Origin: a virus
Direction: 5' to 3' (one strand)
IMG/VR virus record: IMGVR_UViG_3300023174_000056
Coordinates: 104,145 to 168,144 of that record
DNA length: 64,000 bases
A program made the translations under genes and the position numbers. The first letter of the stretch is position 1. Each line of letters begins with the position of its first letter. Of the stretch, positions 1 to 12,800 are shown in pieces. Below the pieces are notes generated by a model. That model was given only the letters and a program-made list of their open reading frames with translations. It had not been told where the DNA came from and did not search any database.

Positions 1-2557
1 CAATTCTAACAACAGCAGAGTTTAATTTTTCTGATATTGTCTCTTCACTTCCTATAGGTCTTGTTTCTTTGGCGGCTTTTTTGCCAGCATTGTCAGGTAA
101 AACGGCAGTTGCGCCATTTAATATAGTTCTTGCGCCAATTTTCATAGAAAAATTAATATCTATTTTACGTCCTGTTTGTTTTGAAGTTAAGCGAATTTTA
201 TATTTTTTATCCCATACTGTTGGACCAACACCAAAAGAAGGATTAATTGGAGCAGTTGATGGATCTTCTACTTTGTTTAGTAGAGTTTGAGTATATGATG
301 GCGTTAGATATAGGTATTTTTTAAGACTTTTGCTTCCAACTACACCAGCATCATCTTTGAATTCATGTACAGATATTATTGGATAATAAACACCGCTATT
401 ATAGACTATTTCAATTTTGTACACAACAGTTGGGTTTGATTTTAAATTATTTTCGCCAACTTGTCTAAAAATATAATAATATTTTTTATTGTATTCTAAA
501 GTATCAATAAATGATTCTGCTTGGATTGTTGTATATAATTGATTTTTAAAATCTTCGTATTTATATGGTTCTTTATCTATTCTAAATATTTCATACACTG
601 ATGGCGTTTTATTATAAATTGTAGGATCTGTATTTTGCATACCTGCTAAATCGCCATTATAATCTATGGAATTCTTAAAGCCAAATTCAATACGTCCGTC
701 TGGGAACCTTAGAGAATTAGCTTCTACAAATCGAATTGTGTCTCCATCGCTATCTAATAATGGTACAAAATAATCTTTATAAAAATCAATCGTAGGTTGG
801 AAATTAAATTTAATTTTATTTTTTAAGTCTTTATATGGGATTGGAGTTACAATTGGGGAAGTCGGAGGTCTTACTGGCTCCGGTACAAAAGAGTTCATTA
901 CAAGATCATCTTCTCCAAGTACTGGTATTTCAAAGACGTAAAGTAATTGTTTTGTAGTGACTTCTAAAATTGTTGGTTGTATTGCAGCAGCTTTTATGCC
1001 TAAATTAGTATCTTGTGTTTGTTTTGCCGTTGATGGTACTAATCTAGATAATTTATTTAAGCCAACTTGCTCTAAAGTTTTTAAAGTTTCTAAAGAAGAA
1101 GGACTAGTATTTTGCTGTATTACCGTAAATTGTGAAGTTGTTTGTAATTGATTATTAGATTGAATAACTATTTGTGGAGGATTAATTGTATCTTGCAAAG
1201 TAGCTTGATTATTTTTTTGTTTTTTACCTTTGTTATCGATAGAGCCTAGGGAATACTTATACTGATTTCCTATTGCTAAAACATAATAATATGTGTTATA
1301 CTGGTACTCCTCAGCGTCAATTATTTGCGTGTCAATAAATTTTAGTAAATCCTCTTTTGTATTTTCAAAATAGTATGTTTGTACTACTCCAACTCCTTTT
1401 TTTTCTTTCTCTATTTTTATACCTACAACTTCCGTATAGCAATCTTTACCGGACAATATTTCATACCAATTTCTAGTATTTTTAGAAGTAATAAAAGTAG
1501 ATTTACCTAATAATATTCTTGATAGCAAGTTAGATAAAAAAACATTATCTCCAGTTGCTGGTAGCGAATCGTTTGTCTTATTTCCTATATAAAATGCATT
1601 TGAATTTTGGCTAAAATCAAAATATCTATTATTATTTATATCTGCGCTATTTTTTAATATGTTTTCAAGCCATTCTGTGTAATCAAAGTATTTTATGCTA
1701 TTATTTGTTGTTAATGACGCAACGATATCTACAGACCCAGTAGCACTTTCTACATCAAAATAAGGATGAATGTATCTTTTTAATTTATTAAACGGTAAAG
1801 CAGGAGACGAATCAGAACTACCAATTTCAACCATCTTAGATAAGAAATTTAATCCATAATAAGTTTCATCAATTGCGCTAATAAAATCACCAGATGCATA
1901 TTTATAAAAATCTACAGATGTATAATTTGGAAATAACTCTGCTGTAACTTCGCTATATGGAACATCTTTTGGATTAAAAGCAATTGTTTTTAATTTATCT
2001 TTATATTTTTTATCAAAAACATCTTTCCATTTTTCAAATGTTTTAACATAATTGCTATAAAACGTATTAATGGTTTTTTTATCAAACAAAAAATCATCAA
2101 TTTGATAGCCATTTGTAACGATATTTTCAATATCAGGGTTGTCTCTAATGTCTTTAGAAATAAGCAGATAATAGTTTAATAAATTTAATTCATCATTATA
2201 GTCTTTAGCTAATTTATTATATTCACTATTATAAAAATTAATTTTGTTAGTTATTTCTAATTTTGATGCTGGACCTACATTTGAGAATGTGCTCAACTCT
2301 TTATTTTTAATAACAAACGGAGATGATATTTCAAAAATAAAATCTTTGTATGTCTTGGTTAAATCAATATCTTGAATCAAGCTAGCATCTGGAACAAGCA
2401 AATAATACTTGCCGTCTTTATCTTTGGAAAATTTTTTTACATTCGATGAATCAATTGAAATACTGTTATTACCCTGAACCCATTCATTCTTGTATAATTT
2501 TCTAATTTGATCTTCATCTGTAAAAAAATAAAAATTTGAATCACCGACTTTTTTCAT
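1..2557 (-). CDS. Large virion/tail protein, N-terminal 852 residues (runs off window)
   Basis: An open frame starts at the ATG whose first base is 2557 (MKKVGDSNFYFFTDE) and stays open to base 1, so the C-terminus lies outside the window. No family was recognised. A Gln/Asn/Thr-rich linker lies near residues 450-520. Two stretches ending in patterns such as YYYIFRQVGENN (near residue 690) and YYYVLAIGNQ (near 420) look like edge strands of fibronectin-III-like domains; this is a weak inference. It is the last member seen of a run of very large genes behind the baseplate genes, so a role as a baseplate, tail or fibre component is likely. It sits 12 nt downstream of the 1129-aa gene, with AGAG upstream as a weak ribosome site. 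Confidence 0.8.
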   Translation of the reverse strand, partial: MKKVGDSNFYFFTDEDQIRKLYKNEWVQGNNSISIDSSNVKKFSKDKDGKYYLLVPDASLIQDIDLTKTYKDFIFEISSPFVIKNKELSTFSNVGPASKLEITNKINFYNSEYNKLAKDYNDELNLLNYYLLISKDIRDNPDIENIVTNGYQIDDFLFDKKTINTFYSNYVKTFEKWKDVFDKKYKDKLKTIAFNPKDVPYSEVTAELFPNYTSVDFYKYASGDFISAIDETYYGLNFLSKMVEIGSSDSSPALPFNKLKRYIHPYFDVESATGSVDIVASLTTNNSIKYFDYTEWLENILKNSADINNNRYFDFSQNSNAFYIGNKTNDSLPATGDNVFLSNLLSRILLGKSTFITSKNTRNWYEILSGKDCYTEVVGIKIEKEKKGVGVVQTYYFENTKEDLLKFIDTQIIDAEEYQYNTYYYVLAIGNQYKYSLGSIDNKGKKQKNNQATLQDTINPPQIVIQSNNQLQTTSQFTVIQQNTSPSSLETLKTLEQVGLNKLSRLVPSTAKQTQDTNLGIKAAAIQPTILEVTTKQLLYVFEIPVLGEDDLVMNSFVPEPVRPPTSPIVTPIPYKDLKNKIKFNFQPTIDFYKDYFVPLLDSDGDTIRFVEANSLRFPDGRIEFGFKNSIDYNGDLAGMQNTDPTIYNKTPSVYEIFRIDKEPYKYEDFKNQLYTTIQAESFIDTLEYNKKYYYIFRQVGENNLKSNPTVVYKIEIVYNSGVYYPIISVHEFKDDAGVVGSKSLKKYLYLTPSYTQTLLNKVEDPSTAPINPSFGVGPTVWDKKYKIRLTSKQTGRKIDINFSMKIGARTILNGATAVLPDNAGKKAAKETRPIGSEETISEKLNSAVVRI

Positions 2558-2569
2558 TTTATTTTCTCT

Positions 2570-5500
2570 TTATTGTGTTTTATAGCTTACTATTAATACA
2601 TTCTCGTTTTGTGTTCCTCTAAAACCTTTTACACCAACACGGTCTAAAACGCTTGGAACCTTATAAAATCTAGCGTCAGTGTATTGATCTGCTTGATCGC
2701 CTAATTCATATCTTATATCAATTTCTTCAAAAATTTTGTCTGGGTTCGTAAATATATCTGTCACTTCCCCATCAGATTCGGCTCTTATTGTTAACCAAGC
2801 ACCTGGTTCTAGTTTTCCTTTAGAATTTTTAAAATAATCAATTTTACTAAAATCCCCAACATTTGCCAATTGTGACTGTGGCATTGTTGGAACTAAATAT
2901 AGATAAACTAATGGATCGCCCTTTTTAAACTTAGTACCAAGGAATGGGGCTGTTATATTTCCGTCTTTTTCAAAAGTAAGATATATTGCATTTTCAAATT
3001 GTTGTTTAAGCAAACCAAGCATTGATGGAGTGTAACCAGACGAATCTTTTGTTTCGTCCGCAATTTGTCCGTACTCTGGGACGCCCGTGAAGCTTAAAAA
3101 GTTATTTAACTTTACATTCCTTGTTATAGCGGTATTGAGTACTGGTACAAGATATGGTTTTGAAGGCTCTACTGCATAAAATGTAATACTTGGCTTTTCT
3201 ACTATTGCCACAATATCAATTGGAGTAGTCTGGTCTACAACTGCACCCTTTGAATGTGAATAAATAAAATGCTGATTATGTACGGGCACATTACCATAAG
3301 TTGGCGAAGTCAAAAATGCCTTATCATTTACATATGGTCTAAGGAAGCATAGATAATTGCCGTTTTTTTCATCGTTTGAAAATCTCGTATATACAGGATC
3401 TTTTAATATATAAACGCCTTTATGTTTTTTAAAAGAAATTTTCTCAACTTCTCTAACAGTTTCGTACATTAATTTAAATTTGCTGGTTTTCCTTAGATTG
3501 ATAGTAGAAAATTCTGAATTTGCTGGTAAAAACAGCGGACTTTCACCAGAAGAAAAATTTTCTTGATTAGAATAATAGCTTAATTTTGCTTCAAAAATTG
3601 TCTTAACACTTTTATTTGTCTCATCCCCTATGGTAGTTGAATCGTTTAGAATTCCTGCTGTTAGCTTATAAAGCACACCAGAATCAATAAAATATAAAAG
3701 CTCTGATAAAATAGCTTCTGCTCTGTCTTCTCCATAAAGATTTTTTGTTTTTTCGTCAATAGCGTTTTGAATAAAAAATTCATCAAATAAGGTGCTTGTA
3801 GATATATCGTTAAGCTGTAAAATAGTTAAATCTGATGCTATTTTTTTAAGAGCAGCAACACCTTTTGTAGAAATAAGGTTCTCTTCTTTTAAGCTGTATA
3901 AATAAGCTTCAAATTCTTTTTTACCGTACAAGCTTAATAAGAAATCAACAGAAGCGTATGCAGAGTATTTAACTTCGTTTGACTGCTTAACGGCTTCTAA
4001 TTCGTTTATTTTTTGTAGATCAAGCTTATAAAGTTGTTTATTGAAATCTTTGTAAGTAATATATTTTAAAAATTGATTAAATTTTGTATTCTGTATCTCT
4101 GAATCGAGGACACTAGAAAGCCCGTAACTCTTACTTTGGTTTTTATTAAAAAAATCAAGTCCAAAGCAATTTGTAGTTGTGGCATCTGCGATAAAATTAT
4201 TGAAAACAACTTCTGTTTTAATTGTTTGTATGAAATTTGGTACAGAATTTAGAGATGGGCTAGAAGAATTATATGATGCTGGTAATTCTGATAAACCATT
4301 ATTTGGATTTATGCTTTTAGTGGATAAAATTTTATTTATATTTTCAAATAATTGTTCATAAAGTTTTAAAAATCCTTCTACACCTTCTGGATTACCTGTT
4401 TCTGGCTTTATTCCATAATAAATACTTGAGGCTAAACGTTCAATATGCTCTTGTAAATCTATTTTATCTTTTTTAATTTTATCAGTATCTAGAAAAATTA
4501 CATAAGTTCTTAAAAATCCAAGAATATTTTTAACTGCTTCTTCGCTAGAAAATATATCTTGCAAGCCACTAGAAAAACGGTTTTCCGAAGCTATGTAAAA
4601 GCCCTCTTTTAAGTTTGCTAGATTTGTTTCTTTAAAAATATATTCACTTGCAACATCAATATGTGGGTTTTCATCATATACATTTTCTGCTTGCAAATAA
4701 GGAATTGATGATATTTTTTGGTAAGCTTTTAAATAATTGTAACTTTTTAATAAGTAATCATTTATTTTTTGTAAAATAGCATATGCAGGATCTACTATTT
4801 CTATTGAAAATTTGTACTTATATCTACCATTTGTAATATTTTTGAATGTTGTATCCATTCCACTGAAAAATACAAGCTCGGGAGCATTATTTATAATGCT
4901 TGCGTGCAATTGATTATAATTTACTTCTTTTGCCGTAACTCCCTCTAAAATTACTTTTTCTTCATAATCGCCATATTTGTTTGGAACTTCATTTATTCTA
5001 GATAATTTTGCATTTAGGATAAAGCTAGAATTTGTTATGCTTGTATTATTAACAGTTGCTAGTTCGGCTAACTTACCAATTATTGAATTTTCTTTTAAAA
5101 ATCTTTTTATATCAAAAAAGAATCCAAATTTAACAACATTTGAAACTTCTTGGTCTGCAATTTCATAGTATTCTACTTCTTTGCTTTTCTTACGTCTCTT
5201 TAATAATAAATTTTCATTGTCGTATGCAGCAAAAAAATCAGAAAAATAATCTAAATTTGCTTTTTTTGTTTCTGATAAATTTGAATCATAAATATATTCT
5301 GGGATGTTTGTTAAAATTGTTGTATCGACTACGGTATTTGCAATGTCTCTTTCAATTTTTCTATTGTTTATAATTCTTTGTATTTCTGGGGTGCCTACAA
5401 AATACTCCTCTGTGCCCAAAGAATTATTTAGATCTAAACCGTATTCTTTACAAATTTCTAAAGAATCGTAATACGATAAAAATACTACAGACAAATGTAA

Positions 5501-5959
5501 AATATCTTCAATTTTTTCTTTGTAGATATTATTTTCAAATTCAATTACAAATTTAGTTAAGTTAGCCTTTTTATCTTCAATCACTTTTTTAAAGTTTTGA
5601 AAAGAAAACGTATGTGTTCTATAGTTTTCTAATGCCACTGCCGATAAAGGGTCTTCAGATAATCTTTTTGCCTCTTGTTCATCTAAACAAATAATTGTTT
5701 TAAATTTTAAAAATTTATTTAAAATTTCATTGTTGAACCATGTTCCGCTATTTTGTATTTTTTTATAATTGTCAAATAAGTGGAATTTGAATTTAAAATT
5801 TAATATGTTTTTGGGGTTTGATGAACCTTTTACTGGTTTTATTAAAGATTCAACCTCAAAAGAAACATCATTTACTTTTTTTGAAATAACACAGCTATCA
5901 TAAGTTAACTGTGGAACAGTAGCGGTTGATATTTCGTTTATTAAACTTGTCATTAACAA
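2570..5959 (-). CDS. Large structural protein, 1129 aa, unknown fold
   Basis: A continuous 1129-residue frame with no recognised enzyme motif, signal peptide or membrane segment. It is Lys/Asn/Ser-rich with alternating beta-type sequence, and its last 200 residues are richer in Gly/Pro/Asp. The start overlaps the end of the 284-aa gene by 7 nt, which suggests translational coupling. Its place between the 3696-aa giant and the truncated left-end gene in the late block argues for a virion (tail or baseplate-periphery) role. This is inferred from context only. Confidence 0.8.
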   Translation of the reverse strand: MLMTSLINEISTATVPQLTYDSCVISKKVNDVSFEVESLIKPVKGSSNPKNILNFKFKFHLFDNYKKIQNSGTWFNNEILNKFLKFKTIICLDEQEAKRLSEDPLSAVALENYRTHTFSFQNFKKVIEDKKANLTKFVIEFENNIYKEKIEDILHLSVVFLSYYDSLEICKEYGLDLNNSLGTEEYFVGTPEIQRIINNRKIERDIANTVVDTTILTNIPEYIYDSNLSETKKANLDYFSDFFAAYDNENLLLKRRKKSKEVEYYEIADQEVSNVVKFGFFFDIKRFLKENSIIGKLAELATVNNTSITNSSFILNAKLSRINEVPNKYGDYEEKVILEGVTAKEVNYNQLHASIINNAPELVFFSGMDTTFKNITNGRYKYKFSIEIVDPAYAILQKINDYLLKSYNYLKAYQKISSIPYLQAENVYDENPHIDVASEYIFKETNLANLKEGFYIASENRFSSGLQDIFSSEEAVKNILGFLRTYVIFLDTDKIKKDKIDLQEHIERLASSIYYGIKPETGNPEGVEGFLKLYEQLFENINKILSTKSINPNNGLSELPASYNSSSPSLNSVPNFIQTIKTEVVFNNFIADATTTNCFGLDFFNKNQSKSYGLSSVLDSEIQNTKFNQFLKYITYKDFNKQLYKLDLQKINELEAVKQSNEVKYSAYASVDFLLSLYGKKEFEAYLYSLKEENLISTKGVAALKKIASDLTILQLNDISTSTLFDEFFIQNAIDEKTKNLYGEDRAEAILSELLYFIDSGVLYKLTAGILNDSTTIGDETNKSVKTIFEAKLSYYSNQENFSSGESPLFLPANSEFSTINLRKTSKFKLMYETVREVEKISFKKHKGVYILKDPVYTRFSNDEKNGNYLCFLRPYVNDKAFLTSPTYGNVPVHNQHFIYSHSKGAVVDQTTPIDIVAIVEKPSITFYAVEPSKPYLVPVLNTAITRNVKLNNFLSFTGVPEYGQIADETKDSSGYTPSMLGLLKQQFENAIYLTFEKDGNITAPFLGTKFKKGDPLVYLYLVPTMPQSQLANVGDFSKIDYFKNSKGKLEPGAWLTIRAESDGEVTDIFTNPDKIFEEIDIRYELGDQADQYTDARFYKVPSVLDRVGVKGFRGTQNENVLIVSYKTQ

Positions 5960-6807
5960 TCCTCACCAAATGGTGGTTTAACTGTTTTTGTAGGTATAGA
6001 TGAAATTTCTTTTGATAACTCTTCAAGGCTTATTTCATCATCTACTAAAATGTTAAAATAATTATCAGCAAGTGTTAAATTTTCATCAATTCTTTCTTCC
6101 GGTACTTCACTTTCATCTAATAAGATATTATTAACAACATACTCTTTTGGTTTCCTGAACTTTATTTGTTCTAAAAATTCTTCATTATTCTGATCTTCTT
6201 TTACTTCATAAAGCTCCATATCAAATGATTCTTTTTCAAAATCAACATTAAGCTCGGAAATGTCTAGTAAAACATACGTATTTTCTATTCTCAAAGCAGA
6301 CTTATCATTAAAAAAGATGTCTGTACCCTTTTTTTCTTCTTCTGGTTTTATTGTTTTCACCTCATATTGAACTTTTTTTAAGTTAATTTGAGGAATATCT
6401 AAATCATTATTATTTTTAGTATATTTTTGCTCAAAACTCTCCGCTTCGCCACTTAAGATATTAATCTTCCACGCTGGTTTATAATCTTTATTCAGAGAAG
6501 AGTTACCCAATAAATTATTAATAAGACCACTATCCGATTTTTGGTCTAACGGAGAAATTTTTTTATTTGTATTATCTACAGAAGTAAATCTTGTTTGAGG
6601 TTTAACATATAAACTTTCTTCAAGAATTCTCAAAGAAGACGAAAGCTGTATCTCATCGTTAGACTCAGCGTATTTTATATCATAAATAATATCATCATCA
6701 TGAAAAGTATAATAAGCTGGCTTAAATTTGCCTTCTAGGAGAAGCTTTTTTCCATAAGGTGTTAATTCTATATTGATTACTTCTTCCTTGCTATCAAAAA
6801 AAGACAT
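5953..6807 (-). CDS. Phage structural/hypothetical protein, 284 aa
   Basis: This protein opens with ELTPYGKKLLLEGKFKPAYY followed by an acidic FHDDDIIYD segment. I recall similar N-termini only from uncharacterised large-phage proteins, so no function is given. The C-terminal half is very acidic (runs of E and D between residues 150 and 270). It lies 11 nt after the giant 3696-aa gene and overlaps the 1129-aa gene. A small accessory tail protein or chaperone for the neighbouring giants is possible but not shown. Confidence 0.75.
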   Translation of the reverse strand: MSFFDSKEEVINIELTPYGKKLLLEGKFKPAYYTFHDDDIIYDIKYAESNDEIQLSSSLRILEESLYVKPQTRFTSVDNTNKKISPLDQKSDSGLINNLLGNSSLNKDYKPAWKINILSGEAESFEQKYTKNNNDLDIPQINLKKVQYEVKTIKPEEEKKGTDIFFNDKSALRIENTYVLLDISELNVDFEKESFDMELYEVKEDQNNEEFLEQIKFRKPKEYVVNNILLDESEVPEERIDENLTLADNYFNILVDDEISLEELSKEISSIPTKTVKPPFGEDC

Positions 6808-6818
6808 ATTTTATCCTC

Positions 6819-9800
6819 TTATTTTTTTATTTTTCTTGAAAATGACGCTTTTATGTTTTTTACTGCTGCTTGAGCTGTTGATGAATTTATTGTTTTTAAT
6901 GCACTATTTTGTTGGTTTATTAATTGACTTGTAGTTGCGGTTACATTCAAATTAGTAGCATTTATATTTTGAATTTGCGCTTGTGCAACAGGGGTAAGCG
7001 AATTTACATTAATTGCTTGCAATGAAGAAGTCGGAGATCCGTTTAATGCTGACACCGTATTTATCTGTGGAACAAATTGAGTCTGAACAAGCGTTGGATT
7101 TGCTATCGTTGTCGTTAATTGCGTTGTTCCAATATTTGTATTATTTGTTTCTTGTGCATTTGTTACTACTGGTGTTGAAGTGTCTGCGTTGGAAGTTACT
7201 CTTCTTTGCGTTACAAATGTTTCTCCTGCCGTTTTTGATTTCAAATTAATATCTGTTTTACCATTTTTTAATTCTACTGTGGCATTAGCCATCTCAATAA
7301 CAGAACAAAAATCGTAAGGCCAGTTATAAGAATATTCTGGTACTGCTTCTGATGAGGTAAACTTAAACTTAAAACGCTTTAGCGCCGACTCTTTTGAGTC
7401 TTCGACTAATTCATAGTAATTTACATTTGCTTTTTGTTTAATTTTGAAAACTTTAAATTTAACATCTTTTGGCAATCTTTTACCGTGGAATAATTCATCC
7501 GAATTAAATGGATGTGAGATATTCTTGTTTTCTATATGTGATTCCATAGATTTTGATGGCATGACACCTTGCCAGATATCAGATAAATCTGTATAATTAC
7601 TGTCTTGCTGTAATTCTATATCAAATGGAATAACATACATTACGAAAGGATCAATATTTTTGTTTCTTAACCAATCTAGATGAGGTGGCAAAACGAATCT
7701 TGTCATTTGTCTAACGGTATCTACTATGCTTGTATTTTTTAAAGAACTATTATTGTCAATAATTGTTTTTATTTCTTCAAAAGATATTTTTGATTCCTTA
7801 CCAAAAGAAACCCCAAATGTTTCTTTTAGGATATCTCTATTGATCTTGAAATAATATGGTCCTCTTCCTCTTTGATTTGGTTTTAAAATATTGTTTTCAC
7901 CAAGAATCTCTGGTAATGTTTCTGCAAATTCTTGATTTATTTTTTTCTTTCCATCGACATGGTTTTTATTATATGTGTATGGAATCAAAACCAAAGCTTC
8001 GCTGACAGTTTTTTCGGATCCTAGAACACCTAAAGTTGGCTTAACGTCAGTTTTAAATCCACACATTTGAATTAAAGAACCAGTGTTAGGACCAGTTGGT
8101 GATTCTTGCAAATATAGTTTTATACCGCTGCCTTCTTGAACAGGGGAGCCATAAGTTGTCCAAATTCCTTTAAATAAGTTCTTATAAACGCCCTTAACAG
8201 TTCCTGGAATGCTTTTATCACCATCAATAAATTGTAGACCGATGTTATCTGTTAAATCTGCATCATTAAAATTAATGCTTGGTGTTTCAAATTTTGTTTG
8301 AATTACCCATTTAAATTTTGGAACAAAAGATTTAGTGCCTTTATCTGCTTTTGAAGTTGCAACATCCACAGATAAATCTAGGTCTTCTGACTTTAATGTC
8401 AAATTGATGCTTGATGACAAGTTCATCATTGACTTATATGCTGGAGAATTTTTATAATTATCCGCATACGAACTTGAAAAATCATTCAATAGGAAGTTTG
8501 ATCTTTGCTTGAATAATGCTTCGGCCTCTGAGTTTAGGAATTCAATATTAATAGAATCTTGAATTTCCTGTAGGCTGTAGGCTCTTGTTTTTGTATCGCT
8601 AGCTAAGAATGAAATTCTTGCAATTGCTTTTCCATAATAATATGGAGGTACATAAGGAGCATACGAAGGAGTATCTAGTAATTTAGAGTACAAATTATAT
8701 GGGCCTTTTTGGTATAATAGGCTAGCAGAACCGGCGCTATCCCAGTATCTAACTGGAGGTCCGTATAATGAATCGGGTGAAGGAATCATAAATGTTCCTT
8801 CGCTATGCTTCGCTGGGTCGCTCTTTAGATTCTCGTAGTATGGATCTGTTATAAATTCTTTGTAAGCTCCGTCTTTCTCAAGAACAACGTCCATGTAATA
8901 ACGTGTGCCAGGAATTGCAGCAGCAAACTCGTTTTCTGGCTTGGAAGTTATTGATGTTAATTTACCTTTAAGGAAGAAATTAGGAATTTCTGCCAAGAAG
9001 TTATGCATAGCTAATTTATAGTTTGCATCCAAGAATGTAAATGACTTCAAAGAGCCAGTACCCATATTGTATGAAGGGTATGCAATATTATTAAAATCAG
9101 AACCTGTAATTGTATCTGTTGTATAATGTGTTGGGTTTAAGTAGTACAGATTATTTGCAGATACTTTTAAGTCATCTGGTATCTTTGTATCAAAATCAAT
9201 TAAAGCTTCAAATGGTAATCTATAGTTTGGATTTAAATCAATGTAATTTGAAGCAGTGTAGTTTCTTTGAATATTATTAATGTAATCAAATAGATAATTT
9301 GTTGTTAGAGAACTTCCTGTGTTACCGTAAAATACGGGTGGCGTTCTTGAATCATAGCTAACACTTGATGTAATAAATACAGGGAAATCCACAGCAACTG
9401 ATGATTTAATAGTATTTAAAAGAATACCTGGCGCAAATAGTGGCTGTAATAAAGCCAAAACTTGTTGATTTAGTGGCGTTCCATTTGAAAGTGCTGAGTA
9501 ATATACCTCTTTTGGATTTTTACTTGAAACAAGAGTTCTTTTTAAAGGTAAAAATGAATTTATGAAATAGCTGCTTAATTGTTCTATTCTTTCACTTGGA
9601 TAAAATCCTTTATATGGTAACAATTTTTTAATAGCAGAAATATTAATTGTTAATTTAAAATCATTATCTATGGGTAGACTTTCATCATACAAGAATGTTG
9701 TATCAAAGTTTTGCGAAATATTTGTAGAGCTGCTAAGATTATTAAATGAAGATTCCTGTAAAGCGCCTTGTAGGGTTAAATAATCGCTTGTTAAAATTGA

Positions 9801-12800
9801 ATTAAAATTACCATTAACTTTTTTAACATAACTTTCCACAAAATTGCTAATTTTATACTCTGGTACTATAGAATACTTTTGAGAGTGTGGTTTAATGTCT
9901 TCTATAAATTTTGTATAAGAATCATAAAATGCGCCACGGCCTGCCTTTTGGTCTGTTTCATAAACATATCCTTGGTTTAAAACAAAGATTGAATTATTGC
10001 TAGAAGAATAAACCGTTGTGGTCAAATCTGTATTTGTTGCGTATGTGTTCTCGGCAATTTTTAAATTTGAATTTGCATTTGGTGGTATAAAGTTATTAAA
10101 AATTAATTGAGGTTTTGGCATAACAATATCTACTGAAGCCGAATATGCTTCAAATTGATATTTAAAATCTTTTGTTTTAATAGTTGGACCCGATCTTGTG
10201 CCAGCAAAACGTCCACCAATAAAAATTTTATTTCCATCAGATACCAAGCTATAAATTTCATCATCAGTTGTAAGATTAAAACCATTTCTAATACCGTTCG
10301 TACCAACTTGATTCCAATTTGTACCATCCCAGCAAGCTATATTATTTAAAATTGTGCCATCTGATGCAGAAGTGAAATTTCCAGCGGCATAAATTTTATT
10401 GTTTAAAGCTGTGAAAGACCAAATAAGCCCATTTAAAGTTTTAGAAATATCACTCCAACTTGTTCCATTCCATTTTTTAATAAATGGAGAAGTTACAGCA
10501 TTACCAGCGTTACCAATAGTGTAGCCATCAGCACCATATACGTATAAACCATCAGATGCGGACGCCATAGTAATTACTGTATTGTTTGGCCTTGATGGCG
10601 AAGACCCTCCGACTGAGTTCCACTTTACTCCATCCCACCTTGCAATGTTTGCAGTGTCGCTAATTCCCGTATCGGTAAATCCACCTCCGACATAAATGCC
10701 TTCGGAAGATGAAAGCATACAAAATACGCCACTTCCTAAACCGAACGATCCTGTTCCGAGAGAATTCCAACTTGTCCCATCCCATCTTGCAATACCATCA
10801 GCAGCTGCGATTCCCGCAGCATTAGTGAATTTGCCACCGACATAGATTCCTTCAGACGCCGAAATTATAGATGAAATTTGATTATTGAAAGAATTCGTAG
10901 GTCCAACAATCTGGAAGGAACCACTACTTTTACATAAAACTAAGTTTTTGGCACCAGAGACACCGCCCCCATTAGTAAATTTACCACCAACATAAACACC
11001 AGCGGAGCTAGAGCATAAAGCAAATACAGAATCTCCAAACGTTGATGGAGTAATATTTCCTATTGTAACCCAATCATTTTCTTTAGTCCATTTTTTTAGA
11101 AAACCTGTTAGGTTACCTATGCTGTTATAATCATTAACAGCCCTTAAACCTGCATATACACCGTCAGAGCCGCTTACTAAGCATAAAATATCTCTATCTA
11201 AATTGTTTGTATAATCCTGGGTTGTTCCGTATAGAGAATATATATTTCCATTACCATATTGGTTTGTATCTAGAATTGCTACATTTTTTATTGGATAGTA
11301 AATTTGTTCTAGATCAAAATATTTTTCTAGCAGTATGTCTTTGTTTGAAAGATAGCCAGAAGTATTTTTTTCATAAAAGATTTTCTGTAATTTATCTGGT
11401 ACGAATTGTGTAACACTTCCACCAAAAATTATCCCAGACGAACCAGATGTAATTGTATTTATTACAGAATAAGAATTTAATGGTAAATATATACTGCCAC
11501 CAATCGTTCCCCAGCTTGCTCCATCCCATTTTGCTAATCCAATATTTTTATAAGAAGTATTACCAAAATTTCCAACTTTAGAAAATAACCCACCAATATA
11601 TACACCATCGGAAGAAGAAAACAGAGAATTTATTCCAGAATTTACAAATGTTGCAGATTTGTCTAGAGCATTGTAGGTAACTGTTGATAAAACAGAACCA
11701 AAACCTTTCCATTTTGATAAAATAGTATCCCATTTAGCAACGTTAGATACGCTATCGCTACCAGTTAAAGGAGAAGCTATAGAAAAACTACCGCCGACAT
11801 AAATACCGTCAGAGCCGGATGAGATTGAAGCAACACGGTCATAATAAGAATTGCCTCCAACTCCATCACCAATAGTATTTCCAAACGCCGTCCAATTAGT
11901 GCCATTCCACACTGCTATATTTTTTGCATTTAGGTTGTTTGAAGCTGCAATAGCAAAAGCCCCTCCAACATAAAGACCATATGAAGAACTAGCCAAAGAA
12001 AATACTGTCGCAGAACTATACAATGAAGACCAGTCAGGGTCTGCGAGTGGTGGCGAGCCAGGAGAACCAGTGCCAACATTAGTCCAAGTTGAGCCATTCC
12101 ATAGTGCTATTGTATCGGCATTAGAGACACCGCCAGCGTCTGTAAATACTCCTCCAACATAAAGACCTTGAGAAGAGCTGACCATAGAATAAACAATAGT
12201 TTTAGAACCATTTGGAGAAAGTGGGGCGCTCCCAGCTGAAGACCCTGTTCCTAAACTAACCCAATCTGTTCCATCCCATTTTATAATTGCATTTTTTGAT
12301 GTAGTAGAATCCAAATTACTAAACTTGCCACCAACGTATAAACCGTCAGCGCCAGACACTATTGAATAAACTACGGCATCAGTGACGTTTATTCCATTTT
12401 TGAATGTAGTAACTCTTTGTCCATCCCATTTAAGAATACAATTTGCTTTAGAATTACCGCCAGCATTTGTAAAATCGCCGCCTATATAAATACCATCAGA
12501 AGTAGACAAAGAAGTATTTATATTACTTGCGAATATACCAGTATAAGCTCCAAAGTTTGTAACAATATTTGTATCCTTATTAAAAGAAAAAATATTATTT
12601 ACTGGTAACTTAATATTATCAATATTATTTTGTAAAGAATAAGATTCACTATACTGCAAGTCTTGAGCAAAAATAGAATTTTTTAGTTTATTATTAGGAT
12701 CAAAAATAAAATTATCGTAAGACCCATAGGAAGAAAATAATTTTGAGCCAATAGTATTATATGAACTTGTAGCAAATCCAAACATATCAACAGTCGATGA

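Noticed and set aside
69-1151. Plus-strand reading frames at the left end
   Set aside because: They lie antisense to a continuous minus-strand gene, lack ribosome sites and code for low-quality sequence; the same holds for nearly all other plus-strand frames in the window.
10200-12510. DNA-level tandem repeat or CRISPR-like array in the giant gene
   Set aside because: The periodicity is at protein level with degenerate DNA repeats in a coding frame; no identical repeats with spacers were found here or elsewhere in the window.
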